From the NCBI GenBank assembly GCA_012842745.1, contig DUSF01000033.1, forward strand, positions 124,001 to 188,000: a stretch of 64,000 nucleotides of DNA. The letters are read 5' to 3'. Source of the DNA: Bacillus sp. (in: firmicutes). Its GTDB lineage: Bacteria; Bacillota; Bacilli; Bacillales; Bacillaceae_J. The notes below the pieces were generated by a model that had not been told where the DNA came from, made no database searches, and saw nothing but the letters and a program-made list of their open reading frames with translations. The translations under genes were made by a program, and so were the position numbers. Below are positions 19,393 to 29,617 of the stretch, one piece after another (the stretch's first letter is position 1; every line of letters begins with the position of its first letter).

Positions 19393-22000
19393 ATTTTTTA
19401 ACAGTAATTTGCAATTCCCCATCTTCAACATCAATCACAACATCAGCGCCGTCTGTAATCGTTCCTGCAATAATTTCCCTTGCTACTTTCGTTTCAATAA
19501 AATGCTGGATAAATCGTTTTAATGGGCGAGCACCATATACTGGATCAAAACCTTCATTTACAATAAACTCTTTCGTTTCCTCAGTAAGCGCTAATTTAAT
19601 TTGGCGGTCATCAAGGCGTGTTTGTAATTCCTGAACTAATTTTTCAACAATACCAGAAATTTCTTTCACAGTTAAAGGTTTAAATAAAATTGTATCGTCC
19701 ACCCGATTTAAAAATTCAGGGCGAAAATGACGGCGAAGTTCAGCTATTACTTTTTCACGAACCTGCTCTGAAATTTGACCACTTTCAGTTAATCCTTCTA
19801 ATAAGTTAGCAGAGCCGATATTCGATGTCATGATGATTACTGTATTTTTAAAATCGACAAGACGGCCTTTTGAGTCGGTGATTCTGCCGTCATCAAGCAT
19901 TTGCAGTAAGACATTAAATACTTCGGGATGGGCTTTTTCAATTTCATCTAATAAAATAACCGAGTATGGCTTTCTGCGTACAGCTTCCGTCAGCTGCCCA
20001 CCTTCTTCATAGCCGACATAGCCTGGAGGGGCGCCGATTAATCTTGAAACAGCATGTTTTTCCATATATTCAGACATATCAATGCGAACGATGTGCTCTT
20101 CGCTATCAAACAAGCTTTCTGCTAAAGCTTTCGCTAGTTCAGTTTTACCCACACCAGTTGGACCAAGAAAAATGAAGGAACCAATCGGCCGGTTAGGGTC
20201 TTTTATACCAGCTCTTGCTCTAATGACGGCATCAGCAACAAGCTGAACAGCCTCATCTTGACCAATGACACGCTCATGTAAAATTTGATCCAAGCGGAGC
20301 AGTTTTTCCCGTTCCCCTTCAACAAGCCTAGATACTGGAATGCCTGTCCAGCGCCCGACGATTTCAGCCACTTCTTCATCTGTAACCTCCTCGCGTAATA
20401 GGCGTCCTTCTTTTTCGGATTTTGCTAACTCTTGTTCTCTTTCTTTTAACTGTTTTTCAAGGGCGGGAATTTTGCCATGCCTTAATTCGGCAGCTTTATT
20501 TAAATCATATTTCGCCTCAGCCTCCTCAAGCTCTCGTCTTGTTTTTTCGAGCTGTTCTCTTAACTGCTGTAGGGTTTGCAGTTCTTTCTTCTCCTCATCC
20601 CATTTTGCTTTCATCGCATGGGCTGTTTCTTTAAAATTTGCCAACTCTCTCCGCAACGCCTTTAGGCGTTCAATACTTGCTTCGTCTTTTTCTTTGCTTA
20701 GTGCTGCCTCTTCAATTTCCAATTGCATAATCTTACGGGTCACTTCGTCTAAATCAGATGGCATTGAGTCTATTTCCGTCCGAATTGTTGCACATGCTTC
20801 GTCTATGAGATCAATTGCTTTATCAGGTAGGAAGCGGTCTGTAATATAGCGGTCTGACAAAACAGCAGCAGTCACAAGCGCCCTGTCATGGATATTCACA
20901 CCATGGTGAATTTCAAACCTTTCTTTTAGTCCCCTTAAAATGGAAATCGTGTCTTCCACTGTTGGCTCTTCCACAAGCACTTGTTGAAACCGTCTTTCAA
21001 GTGCAGGGTCTTTTTCAATATATTTGCGATGCTCATCTAAAGTTGTCGCCCCAATACAGTGCAGCTCACCACGTGCAAGCATCGGCTTTAACATATTTCC
21101 GGCATCCATTGCCCCTTCCGCTTTACCGGCACCGACAATTGTATGAATTTCATCAATGAATAATAAAATTCTGCCATCGCTCTTTTTTACTTCGTTTAAC
21201 ACTGCTTTTAATCTTTCTTCAAATTCCCCACGATATTTTGCTCCTGCTACAAGGGCACTCATATCTAAAGCAAAAATTGTTTTGTCTTTTAATCCTTCAG
21301 GAACGTCTTTACGGACAATCCGTTGTGCTAGCCCTTCAACAATTGCCGTTTTACCGACACCAGGCTCGCCAATTAAGACAGGATTATTTTTTGTTTTTCG
21401 CGATAAAATTCGGATTACTCGTCTAATTTCAGCATCACGGCCGATGACTGGGTCGATTTTTCCCCTTCTAACATCTTCCACTAAATCCCGCCCATATTTT
21501 TTCAAAGCATCATAAGTAACCTCTGGCGTCGGACTTGTTACTCGTTGATTGCCACGCACTTCTGAGAGCACTTTTAACAATGCTGACCGATTGAAGCCGA
21601 TATGCTTAAAGATTTTTGCTGCTTCTGTCGATGGTTTTTCATCTGTCATCGCAAGGAGCAAATGTTCAACAGAAATATATTCATCCTTAAGATGGGTAGC
21701 TTCATCCTCGGCCCGCACTAATAATGCTTGTAACCTTTGGGTGATATAGACTGCACTCGTTTCTACACCTGAACCTGAAACATGCGGAAGCTTACCTAAG
21801 GCTTCTTCAGTTAGGGTGACCACTGTATTTGTGTTCATATTTAGTTTTTGTAAAATACTATTTGTGATACCATCTTCTTGGGTAAGCAATGAAAATAATA
21901 AATGTTCAACATCTACTTGTTGATGGCCTTTTCTAACTGCTAGCGACTGTGAATTAACAAGTGCCTCTTGCGTTTTTTCCGTCATTTTGTTCATATCCAT
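19391..22000 (-). CDS. clpB: ClpB disaggregase chaperone
   Basis: 869 residues. The protein has an N-terminal repeat domain (1-145), AAA+ domain 1 with Walker [14 protein letters not shown], a coiled-coil middle domain of about 400-530 rich in Glu/Lys/Leu heptads, and AAA+ domain 2 with [13 protein letters not shown] and [26 protein letters not shown]. It lacks the ClpP-binding loop of ClpC/ClpA and has the ClpB-type middle domain, so it should work with DnaK to dissolve aggregates. B. subtilis lacks clpB. A CtsR operator precedes the gene. Confidence 0.97.
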   Translation of the reverse strand: MDMNKMTEKTQEALVNSQSLAVRKGHQQVDVEHLLFSLLTQEDGITNSILQKLNMNTNTVVTLTEEALGKLPHVSGSGVETSAVYITQRLQALLVRAEDEATHLKDEYISVEHLLLAMTDEKPSTEAAKIFKHIGFNRSALLKVLSEVRGNQRVTSPTPEVTYDALKKYGRDLVEDVRRGKIDPVIGRDAEIRRVIRILSRKTKNNPVLIGEPGVGKTAIVEGLAQRIVRKDVPEGLKDKTIFALDMSALVAGAKYRGEFEERLKAVLNEVKKSDGRILLFIDEIHTIVGAGKAEGAMDAGNMLKPMLARGELHCIGATTLDEHRKYIEKDPALERRFQQVLVEEPTVEDTISILRGLKERFEIHHGVNIHDRALVTAAVLSDRYITDRFLPDKAIDLIDEACATIRTEIDSMPSDLDEVTRKIMQLEIEEAALSKEKDEASIERLKALRRELANFKETAHAMKAKWDEEKKELQTLQQLREQLEKTRRELEEAEAKYDLNKAAELRHGKIPALEKQLKEREQELAKSEKEGRLLREEVTDEEVAEIVGRWTGIPVSRLVEGEREKLLRLDQILHERVIGQDEAVQLVADAVIRARAGIKDPNRPIGSFIFLGPTGVGKTELAKALAESLFDSEEHIVRIDMSEYMEKHAVSRLIGAPPGYVGYEEGGQLTEAVRRKPYSVILLDEIEKAHPEVFNVLLQMLDDGRITDSKGRLVDFKNTVIIMTSNIGSANLLEGLTESGQISEQVREKVIAELRRHFRPEFLNRVDDTILFKPLTVKEISGIVEKLVQELQTRLDDRQIKLALTEETKEFIVNEGFDPVYGARPLKRFIQHFIETKVAREIIAGTITDGADVVIDVEDGELQITVKK

Positions 22001-22028
22001 AAAATAGTCCCCCTATACCTAGGATTAA

Positions 22029-22045
22029 TTTGACCAATTTTGACC
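22029..22045 (-). promoter_or_regulatory. CtsR operator of clpB
   Basis: On the minus strand GGTCAAA-ATT-GGTCAAA is an exact tandem heptanucleotide repeat of the CtsR consensus. It lies 8 bp downstream of the -10 hexamer, so bound CtsR should block transcription until heat releases it. Confidence 0.92.
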
Positions 22046-22052
22046 TATCTAT

Positions 22053-22082
22053 ATTATAGGACATTTTAAGAAAAAAATACAA
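22053..22082 (-). promoter_or_regulatory. Sigma-A promoter of clpB
   Basis: TATAAT (22053-22058) and TTGTAT (22077-22082) on the minus strand are separated by 18 bp. The -35 hexamer abuts the T-tract of the yjzC terminator. Confidence 0.6.
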
Positions 22083-22087
22083 GTAAA

Positions 22088-22115
22088 AACCCACCTGAAT
22101 CTTGTCAGGCGGGTT
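22088..22115 (-). terminator. Terminator after yjzC
   Basis: AACCCGCCTGA pairs with TCAGGTGGGTT on the minus strand around a 6-nt loop, followed by TTT and an AT-rich tail. Confidence 0.8.
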
Positions 22116-22124
22116 GTAATCTCA

Positions 22125-22307
22125 TTATTTAAATTTACTCGCATATGTCCATACGCGGTTATGGTTTGAGTTTTCTGGGAAACGATCCCCAACTTCCAGT
22201 CTTACCGACCTCGGTTTCAGGACGTTTGATCCCGTTTCACCAATTTCAACATAAATACCATTATTCGGTGCCTTTTGCCCCGCACGGAATTGACGCGGTT
22301 GCCCCAT
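22125..22307 (-). CDS. yjzC: YjzC-like small protein
   Basis: 60 residues beginning MGQPRQFRAGQKAPNNGIY, with GETG and GDRFPENSNHNRVWTY conserved in the YjzC family. The spacing of Pro, Gly and basic residues suggests a small beta-barrel-like fold; function unknown. It has a very strong AAAGGAGG ribosome site that forms the end of a 14-bp palindrome (22319-22332). Confidence 0.85.
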   Translation of the reverse strand: MGQPRQFRAGQKAPNNGIYVEIGETGSNVLKPRSVRLEVGDRFPENSNHNRVWTYASKFK

Positions 22308-22379
22308 TACAATGACCTCCTTTAATTAAAGGTTCAGTCATAGTTTATCCGATTACCGTTAATTCATGCTTTGTCAATA

Positions 22380-23339
22380 TTATTTATTTAATAAACCTAA
22401 AATCACCGCTTTTTGCACATGGAGACGGTTGCCAGCTTCTTGAACAACGACAGAATGTGGTCCATCGATGATTTCTGCTGTTACTTCTTCACCACGATGT
22501 GCAGGTAGGCAATGCATGAACGAGTAATCTGCTTTCGCATACTGCATAAGCTCAGCATTCACCTGGTACGGTTGCAGCTTTTCAATTCTTTCAGCAGCTT
22601 CGTCTTCAAAGCCCATACTTGTCCACACATCTGTATAAATGAAATCGGCACCCCTTACAGCCTCGATTGGGTCATTGATAACTTCAATCACTGCGCCAGT
22701 TTCAGCAGCAAATTTTTTGGCAATTTCGACTACTTCAGCTTTTGGTTGATATTCCTCAGGACAAGCAACGATACAGTCAAGGCCAACCTTTGCAGAGCCA
22801 ATCATTAGTGAATGGGCGACATTATTGCCATCGCCAACATAGACAAGCTTATGGCCTTTGAAGCTTCCTTTTAATTCATAAACAGTCATTAGATCCGCTA
22901 AAGCCTGACATGGATGGTAATCATCTGTTAACGCATTAATAACTGGAATCGTTGCATGTTTCGCTAATTCAACAATACGTTCATGTTCATGTGTGCGAAT
23001 CATAATAATATCATTGTACTCTGACAATACTTGAGCCGTATCAGAAATAGGTTCCCCTCTTCCTAATTGCGAATCTTTCGTGCTTAAAAAAATCGCATGC
23101 CCACCTAATTGCGTCATCCCTGCTTCAAATGACACACGTGTACGTGTTGATGATTTTTCAAAAATCATCACCATTGTTTTACCTTTTAATACGTCTAAAT
23201 GCTGACCAGCTTTATGCATTTTTTTTAATTCTACAGCTGTTTTAATAATATCAATCATTTCTTCTTGAGTTAAATCAATTAATGTTAATAAATCCTCCAC
23301 ATGTAATTTCGGCGCAGTAATACTTGCTGCTAAATTCAC
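22380..23339 (-). CDS. argF: Ornithine carbamoyltransferase
   Basis: 319 residues. It joins ornithine and carbamoyl phosphate to citrulline. The carbamoyl-phosphate motif is [11 protein letters not shown], with [11 protein letters not shown] and the ornithine motif [13 protein letters not shown]. It starts at GTG 23339, directly after the carB stop, so it is the seventh gene of the arg/car operon and uses the carbamoyl phosphate made by CarAB next door. Confidence 0.97.
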   Translation of the reverse strand: MNLAASITAPKLHVEDLLTLIDLTQEEMIDIIKTAVELKKMHKAGQHLDVLKGKTMVMIFEKSSTRTRVSFEAGMTQLGGHAIFLSTKDSQLGRGEPISDTAQVLSEYNDIIMIRTHEHERIVELAKHATIPVINALTDDYHPCQALADLMTVYELKGSFKGHKLVYVGDGNNVAHSLMIGSAKVGLDCIVACPEEYQPKAEVVEIAKKFAAETGAVIEVINDPIEAVRGADFIYTDVWTSMGFEDEAAERIEKLQPYQVNAELMQYAKADYSFMHCLPAHRGEEVTAEIIDGPHSVVVQEAGNRLHVQKAVILGLLNK

Positions 23340-26300
23340 TTAAACCACTTCTCTCTCTATATTTATTTTCGCCAACCAATCTTGGATGGAATTCACACTA
23401 AAATTACTTTCTTTAAAACCAATTAAAAATCCTTCCACTGTCTCCCATTCTGTAAAAATATAAAGTCGATATTTTAAGGCTAACTGGCGCTTCTCAATTA
23501 CTAAATCCGTTTTCTCTTTAGACAAACTAATCAATGCAAGTGCGTTTGGATGTTGCACCCATTTTTCATAATCCTTTTCGATTGCAATTGTTAAGCCTGC
23601 ATTTTCAATTAGTTCGCTACTATATTCGATGAATTCAAAATTTAAATCGCTGGCATCAATGAAAATTTCATTTTTGTTATGGGATTTTTGTTCGTTCCAG
23701 TGAAAGACTTTATAGAACGCTTCTTGCTTCGTTTCAGCGATGGCTATACCTTCACCAGTTGATTTCATTTCCGGCCCTAATATTGGGTCCAAGCCAGCCA
23801 GTTTTATTGTTGAAAATACTGGATACTTAATCGTAATAAACGGACGGTCAGGTAGAAGTCCTTTTTGATCAGTAATCTCATTTAAGTATTTCCCAAGCAA
23901 TAATTTTGTCGCAATTTGAATAACTGGTACACCAGTTACTTTGCTCAAAATCGGAACTGTTCTGCTTGCTCTTGGATTGACTTCTAATACATAAACAACC
24001 CCATCCGAAAGAACAAATTGAATATTCATAATTCCTTTAAAATTAAGCTCTGTCGCAATTCGTTTCGCATACTCAGCCATAAGTCCTTTCTCTTGTTCCG
24101 AAATTGAAATCGAAGGTAATATCGCAGTACTATCTCCAGAGTGTACGCCTGCTTTTTCGACATGCTCGATAATTGTTGGAATTAAAATCTCCTTGCCATC
24201 AGTCAATACATCAACTTCTGCTTCCTTCCCAGCTACATAGGCATCAAGTAAAATTGGGAACACTGTTGCTCCTTGCCCCTCGATTAATTGCTCCAATTCC
24301 TGTTCGTTCTTTAAAATAATCATCCCTTTTCCACCAATCACATAGGATGGTCTTAACAGAATTGGATATCCGATCTGTGCAGCTTTTTCTTTTAAGTCAT
24401 CGGTATTTACTGCTATTTCACCAGGTATATGCGGAACATTTACTTTACGTAAAAGTTGATAAAAGCGATCGCGGTCTTCTAGCTGGTCGATAACATCCTC
24501 ATTCGTTCCAAGAATATTGACACCAGCCTTTTCCAGTGCAGAAACTAAGTTAATCGCTGTTTGACCACCAAACTGAACAATTACATCATTTGTCCCTTCA
24601 ACTTCAAGAACATTCAAGACATCTTCTAATGTTAGCGGCTCAAAATATAAACGATCTGCCATTTCGTAGTCCGTACTCACCGTTTCCGGATTGTTGTTAA
24701 TCATTATCGTTTCAAAGCCTTCATCTTGAAGAGCCAAAACACCATGAACAGAGCTATAGTCAAATTCAATTCCTTGACCGATACGGATTGGACCAGAACC
24801 AATAATACATACTTTTTTCTTGTCGCTTTTTTCAACCTCACACTCACCAAAATAGCTTGAATAGTAATAAGGTGTATTAGCTTCAAATTCAGCGGCGCAT
24901 GTGTCAACCATTTTATAGGTGGCGCGAATAGTATAGCTTTTTCTTACTTCACGTATCTCAGCTTCCGTAACATTCCAAGCAGACGCTAGATATGCATCCG
25001 AAAAACCATATTTTTTAATTTTTTTCATAAATTCTTCTGAAACATTTTCAAATAAATAGCTGTCTATTTCTTGTTCCATTTTAATTAAACGCTTGAAACA
25101 AGCAAGGAAAAAAGAATTAATTTTTGTTTCTTGTTCAATCCTTTTTATATCAACGCCTCTTCTGATTAATTCTAAAATAGCAAAAAAGCGGCGGTCATCT
25201 GCATTTTTAACAATGGACATAAGTTCAGCTTCGACCATTTTCCCGGTTGCTGAATGCTTTAAGCCCTTTGTGTCAAGCTCTAATGAACGAACACCTTTTT
25301 GGATGGCACTTTCTAAATTCCGATCAATTGCCATCACTTCTCCAGTTGCTTTCATTTGCGTCCCTAAAAGGCGATTGGCGTTAGGAAATTTATCAAACGG
25401 CCAACATGGAAATTTTACAACAACATAATCTAAAGAAGGTTCAAAGCTAGCATAAGTATGTCCTGTAACTGGGTTTAATAATTCAGCTAATGTGTAACCA
25501 AGGCTTAATTTCGCAGCAATGCGGGCAATTGGATAACCAGTTGCTTTTGAAGCAAGTGCTGAAGATCGGCTTACACGAGGGTTGACTTCAATTAAATAAT
25601 AATTTTTGCTAACTGGGTCTAACGCAAATTGGATATTACAGCCGCCGATAATGCCAAGAGCGCGAATAATTTTTACTGAAGCAGCTCGGAGCATTTGAAA
25701 TTCAACATCAGTCAATGTTTGCGATGGCGCAACAACGATTGAATCCCCTGTATGTATGCCAACGGGATCGATGTTTTCCATGTTGCAAATCGTAATACAA
25801 GTATCACTTGCATCACGCATCACTTCAAATTCAATTTCTTTAAAGCCAGCAATACTTTTTTCAATTAAACATTGCGTAATTGGGCTGGCATCAAGACCGC
25901 TTCTGACAAGGTCAATGAATGTATTATAATCTTGGGCAATTCCACCGCCAAATCCACCTAATGTATAGGCAGGGCGAACAATAATTGGAAAACCGACTTT
26001 TTTCGCAAAGCTTAATGCTGCTTCTATATTTTCGACAATTTCACTTTCAGGTACAGGCTCATTAAGCTGATGCATTAATTCACGAAATGCTTCACGGTCT
26101 TCACCTTTTTTAATCGATTCAATTGGGGTGCCTAATAATTTCACACCATACTTTCCTAATACGCCTTTTTCATGGAGAGAAAAAGCTAAGTTTAAGCCTG
26201 TTTGCCCTCCAAGTGTGGCTAAGATGCCATCTGGCTTTTCTTTCGCAATTATTTTTTCGATTGCTTGGACTGTAAGCGGCTCAAAATAAACGGCATCTGC

Positions 26301-26480
26301 GTTTGCTTCATCCGTCATAATTGTCGCTGGGTTGTTGTTCACTAAAATAACGCGGCAGCCTTCTTCTTTTAATGCTAAGCAACCTTGAGTGCCAGCATAA
26401 TCAAACTCAGCTGCCTGCCCAATAACAATCGGACCTGATCCAATTACGAGTACTGTCTTGATGTCATTACATTTAGGCAT
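23340..26480 (-). CDS. carB: Carbamoyl-phosphate synthase large subunit (arginine-linked)
   Basis: About 1046 residues in two homologous ATP-grasp halves. The first half has VIGSGPIVIGQAAEFDYAGTQ and RPAYTLGGFGGG; the second has IIGSGPIRIGQGIEFDYSS and RPSYVIGGKGM. The C-terminal allosteric domain is present but diverged. It makes carbamoyl phosphate from ammonia channelled from CarA. The start is ATG at 26480, 8 bp inside carA, behind AAGGAGAG. Its place between argD and argF marks it as the arginine-regulated enzyme rather than the pyrimidine one. Confidence 0.97.
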   Translation of the reverse strand: MPKCNDIKTVLVIGSGPIVIGQAAEFDYAGTQGCLALKEEGCRVILVNNNPATIMTDEANADAVYFEPLTVQAIEKIIAKEKPDGILATLGGQTGLNLAFSLHEKGVLGKYGVKLLGTPIESIKKGEDREAFRELMHQLNEPVPESEIVENIEAALSFAKKVGFPIIVRPAYTLGGFGGGIAQDYNTFIDLVRSGLDASPITQCLIEKSIAGFKEIEFEVMRDASDTCITICNMENIDPVGIHTGDSIVVAPSQTLTDVEFQMLRAASVKIIRALGIIGGCNIQFALDPVSKNYYLIEVNPRVSRSSALASKATGYPIARIAAKLSLGYTLAELLNPVTGHTYASFEPSLDYVVVKFPCWPFDKFPNANRLLGTQMKATGEVMAIDRNLESAIQKGVRSLELDTKGLKHSATGKMVEAELMSIVKNADDRRFFAILELIRRGVDIKRIEQETKINSFFLACFKRLIKMEQEIDSYLFENVSEEFMKKIKKYGFSDAYLASAWNVTEAEIREVRKSYTIRATYKMVDTCAAEFEANTPYYYSSYFGECEVEKSDKKKVCIIGSGPIRIGQGIEFDYSSVHGVLALQDEGFETIMINNNPETVSTDYEMADRLYFEPLTLEDVLNVLEVEGTNDVIVQFGGQTAINLVSALEKAGVNILGTNEDVIDQLEDRDRFYQLLRKVNVPHIPGEIAVNTDDLKEKAAQIGYPILLRPSYVIGGKGMIILKNEQELEQLIEGQGATVFPILLDAYVAGKEAEVDVLTDGKEILIPTIIEHVEKAGVHSGDSTAILPSISISEQEKGLMAEYAKRIATELNFKGIMNIQFVLSDGVVYVLEVNPRASRTVPILSKVTGVPVIQIATKLLLGKYLNEITDQKGLLPDRPFITIKYPVFSTIKLAGLDPILGPEMKSTGEGIAIAETKQEAFYKVFHWNEQKSHNKNEIFIDASDLNFEFIEYSSELIENAGLTIAIEKDYEKWVQHPNALALISLSKEKTDLVIEKRQLALKYRLYIFTEWETVEGFLIGFKESNFSVNSIQDWLAKINIEREVV

Positions 26481-27555
26481 AAGCTTTTTCTCTCCTTGCA
26501 CTCATCATCAAGCCTACAAAGTCGGCAAATAACGAAGATGTGTCACTTAATCCCGGATGTGCTTCAGGATGGAATTGCACCGAAATAATCGGCAATATTG
26601 CATGAATCATTCCTTCAACAGATTGATCATTGACGTTTACATACCTTACGGAAAATCCCGTTCCTTTTAAACTATCATCATCAACGACGAATGTATGGCT
26701 TTGTGATGTCATAAATACTTTTTTCTGAACTAAATCAATGACAGGTTGATTGGCACCGCGGTGACCAAATTTTAATTTTTTTGTATTGCCGCCAAAGGCT
26801 AAGGCCAGCAACTGATGTCCTAAACAAACCGCAAGTGTCGGATAATTTAGCACTAATCTTTTAACAACCGGCAAATGGAAAGCCATTTGTTTCGGATTGC
26901 CCGGGCCATTAGAAAGCATAATACCGTCTGGATTTAATGATTGAACAGTTTCAAAGGAAGTATTATATGGAACAACTGTAACTTTGCAGCCTACATGATT
27001 TAATGAAGTAACAATCGATTTCTTATAGCCAAAATCTAGTAATACTACATGATAAGAGCTCGTTCCGTATGTCTCCATTTGTTTCGTTGAAACTTCACTT
27101 ACGAGCATTTTTTCTTCAGCCTGATATTTGTCAAGGGCTACCTCATCGGGATGTGATACCATCTGCCCTCCCATAACTCCGTGTTTACGAAGTCTTTTGA
27201 CGACGGCACGTGTATCAATATTTTCCAAAAGGGGAATATTCCACTTTTGTAAATAGCCAGCAAATGTACTCATCGCTTCATAATGATGATAATCATCACT
27301 GCATTCGCTGACAATAACCCCAGAAACTTGCGGAATTACACTTTCAAAATCTACTTCATTTATTCCGTAATTACCGATTAACGGATAGGTGAAAACGACG
27401 ATTTGACCTTTAAAGGAAGGATCTGTTATAACCTCTTGATAACCAGTCATCCCTGTAAAAAAGACTACTTCACCCTGAAGTGGCTCATTTGGTTTTTGAC
27501 CAACCCAATCCCCTTCGAATTGATCACCGTTTTCTAAAACAAGATACCCTTTCAC
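26473..27555 (-). CDS. carA: Carbamoyl-phosphate synthase small subunit (arginine-linked)
   Basis: About 360 residues. The N-terminal domain contains GEVVFFTGMTGYQE, and the C-terminal class I glutaminase has the nucleophile Cys in AVCLGHQLLALAFGG and the His/Glu pair in QFHPEAHPG. It supplies ammonia to CarB. I place the start at GTG 27555 behind GGGGGTG; a longer frame to 27609 lacks a site. It overlaps carB by 8 bp. Confidence 0.95.
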   Translation of the reverse strand: MKGYLVLENGDQFEGDWVGQKPNEPLQGEVVFFTGMTGYQEVITDPSFKGQIVVFTYPLIGNYGINEVDFESVIPQVSGVIVSECSDDYHHYEAMSTFAGYLQKWNIPLLENIDTRAVVKRLRKHGVMGGQMVSHPDEVALDKYQAEEKMLVSEVSTKQMETYGTSSYHVVLLDFGYKKSIVTSLNHVGCKVTVVPYNTSFETVQSLNPDGIMLSNGPGNPKQMAFHLPVVKRLVLNYPTLAVCLGHQLLALAFGGNTKKLKFGHRGANQPVIDLVQKKVFMTSQSHTFVVDDDSLKGTGFSVRYVNVNDQSVEGMIHAILPIISVQFHPEAHPGLSDTSSLFADFVGLMMSARREKAYA

Positions 27556-27657
27556 TTTATGTGCACCCCCACGACGTATAATTATAACAAGAAAGGTATT
27601 TTTATTCATAGATATTCAAAAATATGCAGCCTTATGAGATAAGGCTACAGAAATAGT

Positions 27658-28809
27658 TTAATGTAATACATGTACGTGAAATGTTTTTGTTAGTATGTTG
27701 ACCGCTTGATCAATTTCTTCGTACGATACTGTTAACGGTGGCAATAATCTTATGACCTTTGGACCGGCTACTAAAACTAGTAAGCCTTTTTTGTGAAGCT
27801 CTGTGATGATTGGCCCGACATCCTCGTCACATTGAATGCCAATGAGCAAGCCTTTCCCTTTAACCGCTTGAACGATTGGAGCATCACTGAGCTGCTCTTT
27901 CAACTTTCTGATTAAATAGTCGCTTTTTTTACTTACTTCTTCTAAAAATTCTGCCTGAAAGATTTCCTCTAATGTAGCCTTGGCAGCGGCCATCGCTAAT
28001 GGCGTTCCACCAAATGTAGAACCGTGTGTCCCCGCACTAAACGTATCCTGCAAATGTGCCTTGCCAATCATCGCCCCTACTGGAAACCCACTTCCGAGAC
28101 CTTTAGCGACAGTAATAATATCTGGTGAAAGGTCTGCATGTTCATAAGCAAATGCTTTGCCTGTTCTACCAATACCAGTTTGCACTTCATCAATAATGAA
28201 TAATGCACCAAATTTTTCACATAATTCCTGACATTTTTGCAAAAATGCATATTCCCCTTGGTTTACGCCGCCCTCACCTTGAATCACTTCAAGCATGATC
28301 GCGGCAACATCGTCCCCCATTGCAGCTTCAATAGCTTTTTCATCATTATATGGCAAATAAACAAATTCCTGTAATAGAGGACCAAATCCGTTATGAACTT
28401 TTTCTTGTCCAGTTGCTGTCATTGTTGCAAAAGTTCGACCATGAAAGGATTGCAAAAATGTAATGATTTTAAGTCTTCCTGTATGTTTTCGAGCCATTTT
28501 AATGGCAGCTTCATTCGCCTCAGCTCCACTATTGCAGAAAAAAACATAATCACCACATGAATTTTGTGTTAATAGTTCAGCAACCACTTCTTGATGGCTT
28601 GCTTGAAAAAGATTTGATACATGCCATATTTTATTTAACTGTTCCTCAATCGCTTTTTGTACTTTAGGTGGGCGATGCCCTAAATTACAAACAGCAATCC
28701 CAGATATAAAGTCTAAATATTCTTTTCCATTTTTATCAATAACTTTCGTGCCTTGCCCTTCTACAATTTCAATATCCCAACGAGCATAGTTTGGAAATAA
28801 GGCTCCCAT
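27658..28809 (-). CDS. argD: Acetylornithine aminotransferase
   Basis: 383 residues of the class III PLP aminotransferases. [17 protein letters not shown] binds the PLP phosphate, [14 protein letters not shown] contacts the pyridine ring, and [15 protein letters not shown] carries the Schiff-base Lys. It converts N-acetylglutamate semialdehyde to N-acetylornithine. It lies 6 bp after argB. Confidence 0.96.
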   Translation of the reverse strand: MGALFPNYARWDIEIVEGQGTKVIDKNGKEYLDFISGIAVCNLGHRPPKVQKAIEEQLNKIWHVSNLFQASHQEVVAELLTQNSCGDYVFFCNSGAEANEAAIKMARKHTGRLKIITFLQSFHGRTFATMTATGQEKVHNGFGPLLQEFVYLPYNDEKAIEAAMGDDVAAIMLEVIQGEGGVNQGEYAFLQKCQELCEKFGALFIIDEVQTGIGRTGKAFAYEHADLSPDIITVAKGLGSGFPVGAMIGKAHLQDTFSAGTHGSTFGGTPLAMAAAKATLEEIFQAEFLEEVSKKSDYLIRKLKEQLSDAPIVQAVKGKGLLIGIQCDEDVGPIITELHKKGLLVLVAGPKVIRLLPPLTVSYEEIDQAVNILTKTFHVHVLH

Positions 28810-28815
28810 TATTTT

Positions 28816-29577
28816 TCACCTACCAATTTTTGTCCCAATTATTTGACCGTCATTTACGATTTTTGCATCTTTCCCATTTACGATAATAACTTCCTGTAAA
28901 TCTCCAGTAAGCGAATCAATCGCCGCTTTTACTTTTGGAATCATTCCACCATAGATTGTGCCATCCTCAATTAAAACTTCAATTTCTTTTGGAGTGATTT
29001 CTGCAATCATCTTGCCATCTTTCAGAATACCTGGAACATCCGTAACAAATAAAAGCTGTTCTGCACCAATCGCCTTCGCAACCGCACCAGCCGCGGTGTC
29101 GGCATTAATATTATAGCGTTGATCCGCATCATCAACGCCAATCGGGGCGATGACTGGAACAAAGCCAATTGAAACTAGCTCTAATAAAAAGCTTGCATTT
29201 ATATTCTCTATTTCACCGACATAGCCAAGCTGTTCGAAATTAATTGGCTTTGCTTTGAGTAGCTGCCCATCAACACCTGCTAAACCAATCGTTTTTACAC
29301 CCGTTTTTTGTAGTCTTCCCACTATCGTTGTATTAACTTTCCCGGCCAATACCATTTCAACAACTTCCATCACTTCTGCGGTTGTTTTTCTTAGTCCATC
29401 AACGAATACAGATTCTATATTTAAGGAGGTAAGCATTTCGCCGATTGCCGGCCCTCCGCCATGGACGATCACTGGTTTTTTGCCTAATTTCACTAAATCG
29501 GCAATGCTTTCAAAAAATTCATCACTAAGCTCTGTTAATGTACTTCCGCCACATTTTATTAAAATAATATCGTTCAA
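28816..29577 (-). CDS. argB: Acetylglutamate kinase
   Basis: 253 residues of the amino-acid kinase family. IKCGGSTL and IVHGGGPAIGEML form the N-terminal binding loops, and NINADTAAGAVAKAI and VTDVPGIL the nucleotide site. It phosphorylates N-acetylglutamate. It lacks the extra N-terminal helix of arginine-inhibited hexameric forms, consistent with the cyclic pathway using ArgJ. It starts with TTG at 29577 behind GGGGGAAG. Confidence 0.95.
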   Translation of the reverse strand: MNDIILIKCGGSTLTELSDEFFESIADLVKLGKKPVIVHGGGPAIGEMLTSLNIESVFVDGLRKTTAEVMEVVEMVLAGKVNTTIVGRLQKTGVKTIGLAGVDGQLLKAKPINFEQLGYVGEIENINASFLLELVSIGFVPVIAPIGVDDADQRYNINADTAAGAVAKAIGAEQLLFVTDVPGILKDGKMIAEITPKEIEVLIEDGTIYGGMIPKVKAAIDSLTGDLQEVIIVNGKDAKIVNDGQIIGTKIGR

Positions 29578-29617
29578 GCTTTGCTTCCCCCTTTCTTAGC
29601 CCTTCAAAATTTTAAAA

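Noticed and set aside
20340-20849. 169-residue plus-strand frame opposite clpB
   Set aside because: Ser/Phe-rich antisense shadow of the clpB coiled-coil region, without ribosome site or family match.
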